Shown: piece by piece, positions 62,526-64,000 of the stretch | Numbering within the stretch: the stretch's first letter is position 1 | Layout of the letters: every line of letters starts with the position of its first letter | NCBI GenBank assembly: GCA_964613795.1 | Contig: CAZTJR010000012.1 | Coordinates: forward strand, 1-64,000 | Reading direction: 5' to 3' | DNA length: 64,000 nt | Source of the DNA: Chromatocurvus sp964613795 | GTDB lineage: Bacteria; Pseudomonadota; Gammaproteobacteria; Pseudomonadales; Halieaceae | Translations under genes and position numbers: made by a program | The notes under the pieces: model-generated | What the model saw: the letters and a program-made list of their open reading frames with translations, nothing else | Database searches by the model: none | What the model was told of the DNA's origin: nothing

Positions 62526-63563
62526 ATGCAAATCAAGGAAGCCCTCTCGGTGCTTGCCGAGCGACAGGACCTCAGCCGTGAGGAGATGACATCCGTTATG
62601 ACCGGCGTCATGTCCGGCAATGCCACAGATGCGCAGATTGGCGCACTGCTGATGGCCTTGCGCATGAAGGGCGAGACCATCGATGAGATCGCTGCGGCGG
62701 CCTCGGTCATGCGCAGCCTGGCAGTAGCGGTTCCTGTGAGCGGGGACCATCTGGTGGACCTGGTGGGTACCGGCGGCGACGGTGCCAACCTGTTCAACGT
62801 CTCCACGGCTGCTACCTTTGTGGTGGCCGCCGCGGGGGCGCAGGTGGCCAAGCACGGCAATCGCTCGGTCTCCAGCACCAGCGGCAGTTCGGATGTTCTG
62901 CAGATACTCGGTGCCCCGCTGGACCTGACCCCGGCAGAAGTGGCCCGCGCAATCAACGAGGTAGGCATTGGCTTCCTGTTCGCGCCGGCCTATCACAGCG
63001 CCATGCGCCACGCGGTGGGTCCGCGCCGCGAGTTGGGCCTGCGCACTCTGTTCAATGTTCTGGGTCCGCTGACCAACCCCGCCGGCGTGAAGCGGCAGGT
63101 CATTGGTGTGTTCGATGCCGCGCTGTGCGAACCAATCGCCGCTGCGATGAAAGCGCTGGGCAGCGTGCATGTGCTGGTTGTTCATGGCGACGGCGGTCTC
63201 GACGAGATTGCGTTGTCCGGCCCGACCCGGGTCGCAGAGCTTTGCGACGGTGTGGTGCGCAGCTATGAGATTGCGCCGGAAGACTTCGGCCTGCAGGCGC
63301 AGTCTCTCGACGGCTTGTCGGTGGCCAGCGCCGCGGAATCCGCGGCGCTTATCCGCGCGGCCCTGGGCGGTCAGGCATCTGCAGGCAAGGCGGCTGATCT
63401 GATTGCGCTGAACGCCGGTGCCACCCTCTATGTCAGCGGTATCGCCGGCAGTATTCGCGATGGAGTGAGGATGGCCGAGGACCTGATCGCCACCGGACAG
63501 GCGGGGGAAAAGCTCAAGGCCTTTGTCGATTTTACGAAACTCATGAGGGAGGAGCGCGAGTGA
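62526..63563 (+). CDS. trpD: Anthranilate phosphoribosyltransferase
   Basis: TrpD transfers the phosphoribosyl group from PRPP to anthranilate. The 345-residue product shows the PRPP site GTGGDGANLFNVST, AKHGNRSVSSTSGSSDVLQ, GIGFLFAPAYHSAMRHAVGP and LGPLTNPAGVKRQVIGVFD. The frame opens at 62424 inside trpG, but ATG 62526, six bases after the trpG stop with AGCAGGA upstream, gives the normal N-terminus MQIKEALSVLAERQDLS. Its TGA overlaps the trpC start by one base. Confidence 0.96.
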   Translation: MQIKEALSVLAERQDLSREEMTSVMTGVMSGNATDAQIGALLMALRMKGETIDEIAAAASVMRSLAVAVPVSGDHLVDLVGTGGDGANLFNVSTAATFVVAAAGAQVAKHGNRSVSSTSGSSDVLQILGAPLDLTPAEVARAINEVGIGFLFAPAYHSAMRHAVGPRRELGLRTLFNVLGPLTNPAGVKRQVIGVFDAALCEPIAAAMKALGSVHVLVVHGDGGLDEIALSGPTRVAELCDGVVRSYEIAPEDFGLQAQSLDGLSVASAAESAALIRAALGGQASAGKAADLIALNAGATLYVSGIAGSIRDGVRMAEDLIATGQAGEKLKAFVDFTKLMREERE

Positions 63564-64000
63564 TGGCGGCTACCCGCGTCCCCGCTGTACTGCGGGATAT
63601 TCTGCGTCGAAAGCGTGAGGAGGTCAGCGAGCGACGTGGCAGGCGATCGTTGGCATCCCTCGAGTCGACGATTACCGAGCAGTCGGCGCCCCGGGGCTTC
63701 GCCCGGGCGGTGCAGGACGCTGCGGGTGAGCCACGCTCCGCGGTTATTGCCGAAATAAAAAAGGCATCGCCCAGTAAGGGCGTCATCCGCCCGGACTTTG
63801 ATCCACCGCAGATCGCCGCAAGCTATGAACGCGGCGGTGCCGCCTGCCTGTCGGTGTTGACCGATGTGGACTTTTTCCAGGGCGCCGATGACTATCTTCG
63901 TGAGGCCCGCGCTGCCTGCGGGCTGCCGGTGTTGCGCAAGGATTTCGTCATCGATCCTTATCAGGTGGTGGAGGCCCGCGCTCTCGGTGCCGATGCCATT
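63563..64000 (+). CDS. trpC: Indole-3-glycerol phosphate synthase, 5' part (cut by window edge)
   Basis: TrpC converts carboxyphenylamino-deoxyribulose phosphate to indole-3-glycerol phosphate. The visible 146 codons show VLRDILRRKREEVSERR, VIAEIKKASPSKGVIRPDFD (catalytic Lys), AACLSVLTDVDFFQGADDY and VLRKDFVIDPYQVVEARALG, the N-terminal half of the barrel. The rest lies beyond the window. The start is ATG 63563 overlapping the trpD stop, or GTG 63560. There is no sign of a fused TrpF within the visible part. Confidence 0.95.
   Translation, partial: MAATRVPAVLRDILRRKREEVSERRGRRSLASLESTITEQSAPRGFARAVQDAAGEPRSAVIAEIKKASPSKGVIRPDFDPPQIAASYERGGAACLSVLTDVDFFQGADDYLREARAACGLPVLRKDFVIDPYQVVEARALGADAI

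Overview
The window looks like the chromosome of a high-GC gammaproteobacterium, probably a free-living marine type, though I cannot name a genus. The core genes fit this: lptD-surA-pdxA on the minus strand diverge from amgK-murU (the Pseudomonas-type MurNAc recycling pair), followed by rpe and trpE. The far right end carries trpG-trpD-trpC. About 52.6 kb of accessory DNA separates trpE (ends 9337) from trpG (starts 61924).

Left accessory part (9.36-16.4 kb): this is a graveyard of truncated and frameshifted surface genes. It holds the receiver/Hpt tail of a hybrid sensor kinase joined to a beheaded autotransporter, a broken GT4 glycosyltransferase running into a convergent truncated sulfotransferase, two more compact sulfotransferase-like genes and a frameshifted membrane protein. 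A secreted 782-residue protein with a sorting-signal-like C-terminus follows (16.5-18.8 kb).

Middle (18.97-34.12 kb): a tightly packed minus-strand RiPP operon of 12 genes. In transcription order it has two double-glycine NHLP-type precursors, an unknown helical protein whose start overlaps the upstream stop codon, a tandem GNAT protein, a UPF0489 peptide-arginase-like protein, a JmjC-type oxygenase, a class II lanthipeptide synthetase with the three-Cys (CCG) zinc site, TolC, HlyD, a C39-peptidase ABC exporter, an NHLM-type partner ABC exporter and a second Fe(II)/2OG oxygenase. One precursor ends in the 15-residue core SRCGASCGGSSGICS with a single Arg. LanM, arginase, GNAT and hydroxylases together are the expected toolkit for a lipidated, ornithine-containing lanthipeptide of the selidamide kind.

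Next (34.3-43 kb): a complete type I Wadjet operon (jetABCD) lies between the intact precursor and a second copy of it that has lost the first part of its leader. The second copy abuts remnants of a group II intron reverse transcriptase and of a DUF222-like protein.

Right accessory part (43.1-61.8 kb): a 16-gene plus-strand operon encodes an MSHA-like type IV pilus/type II secretion-like machine. It has a secretin lipoprotein, inner-membrane assembly proteins, a TPR protein, an ExeA/MshM-like ATPase with a peptidoglycan-binding tail, a GspF/MshG platform, a GspE/MshE ATPase and seven prepilin-like proteins. Three prepilins are paralogues sharing a DSNGN motif. Four share a Cys-bracketed calcium-loop-like motif after the N-terminal helix, and the three large ones among these (about 400-897 residues) also carry Ala/Gly-rich hydrophobic modules unusual for pilins. 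No prepilin peptidase or retraction ATPase is seen in the window. No tRNA, rRNA or CRISPR array was recognised.
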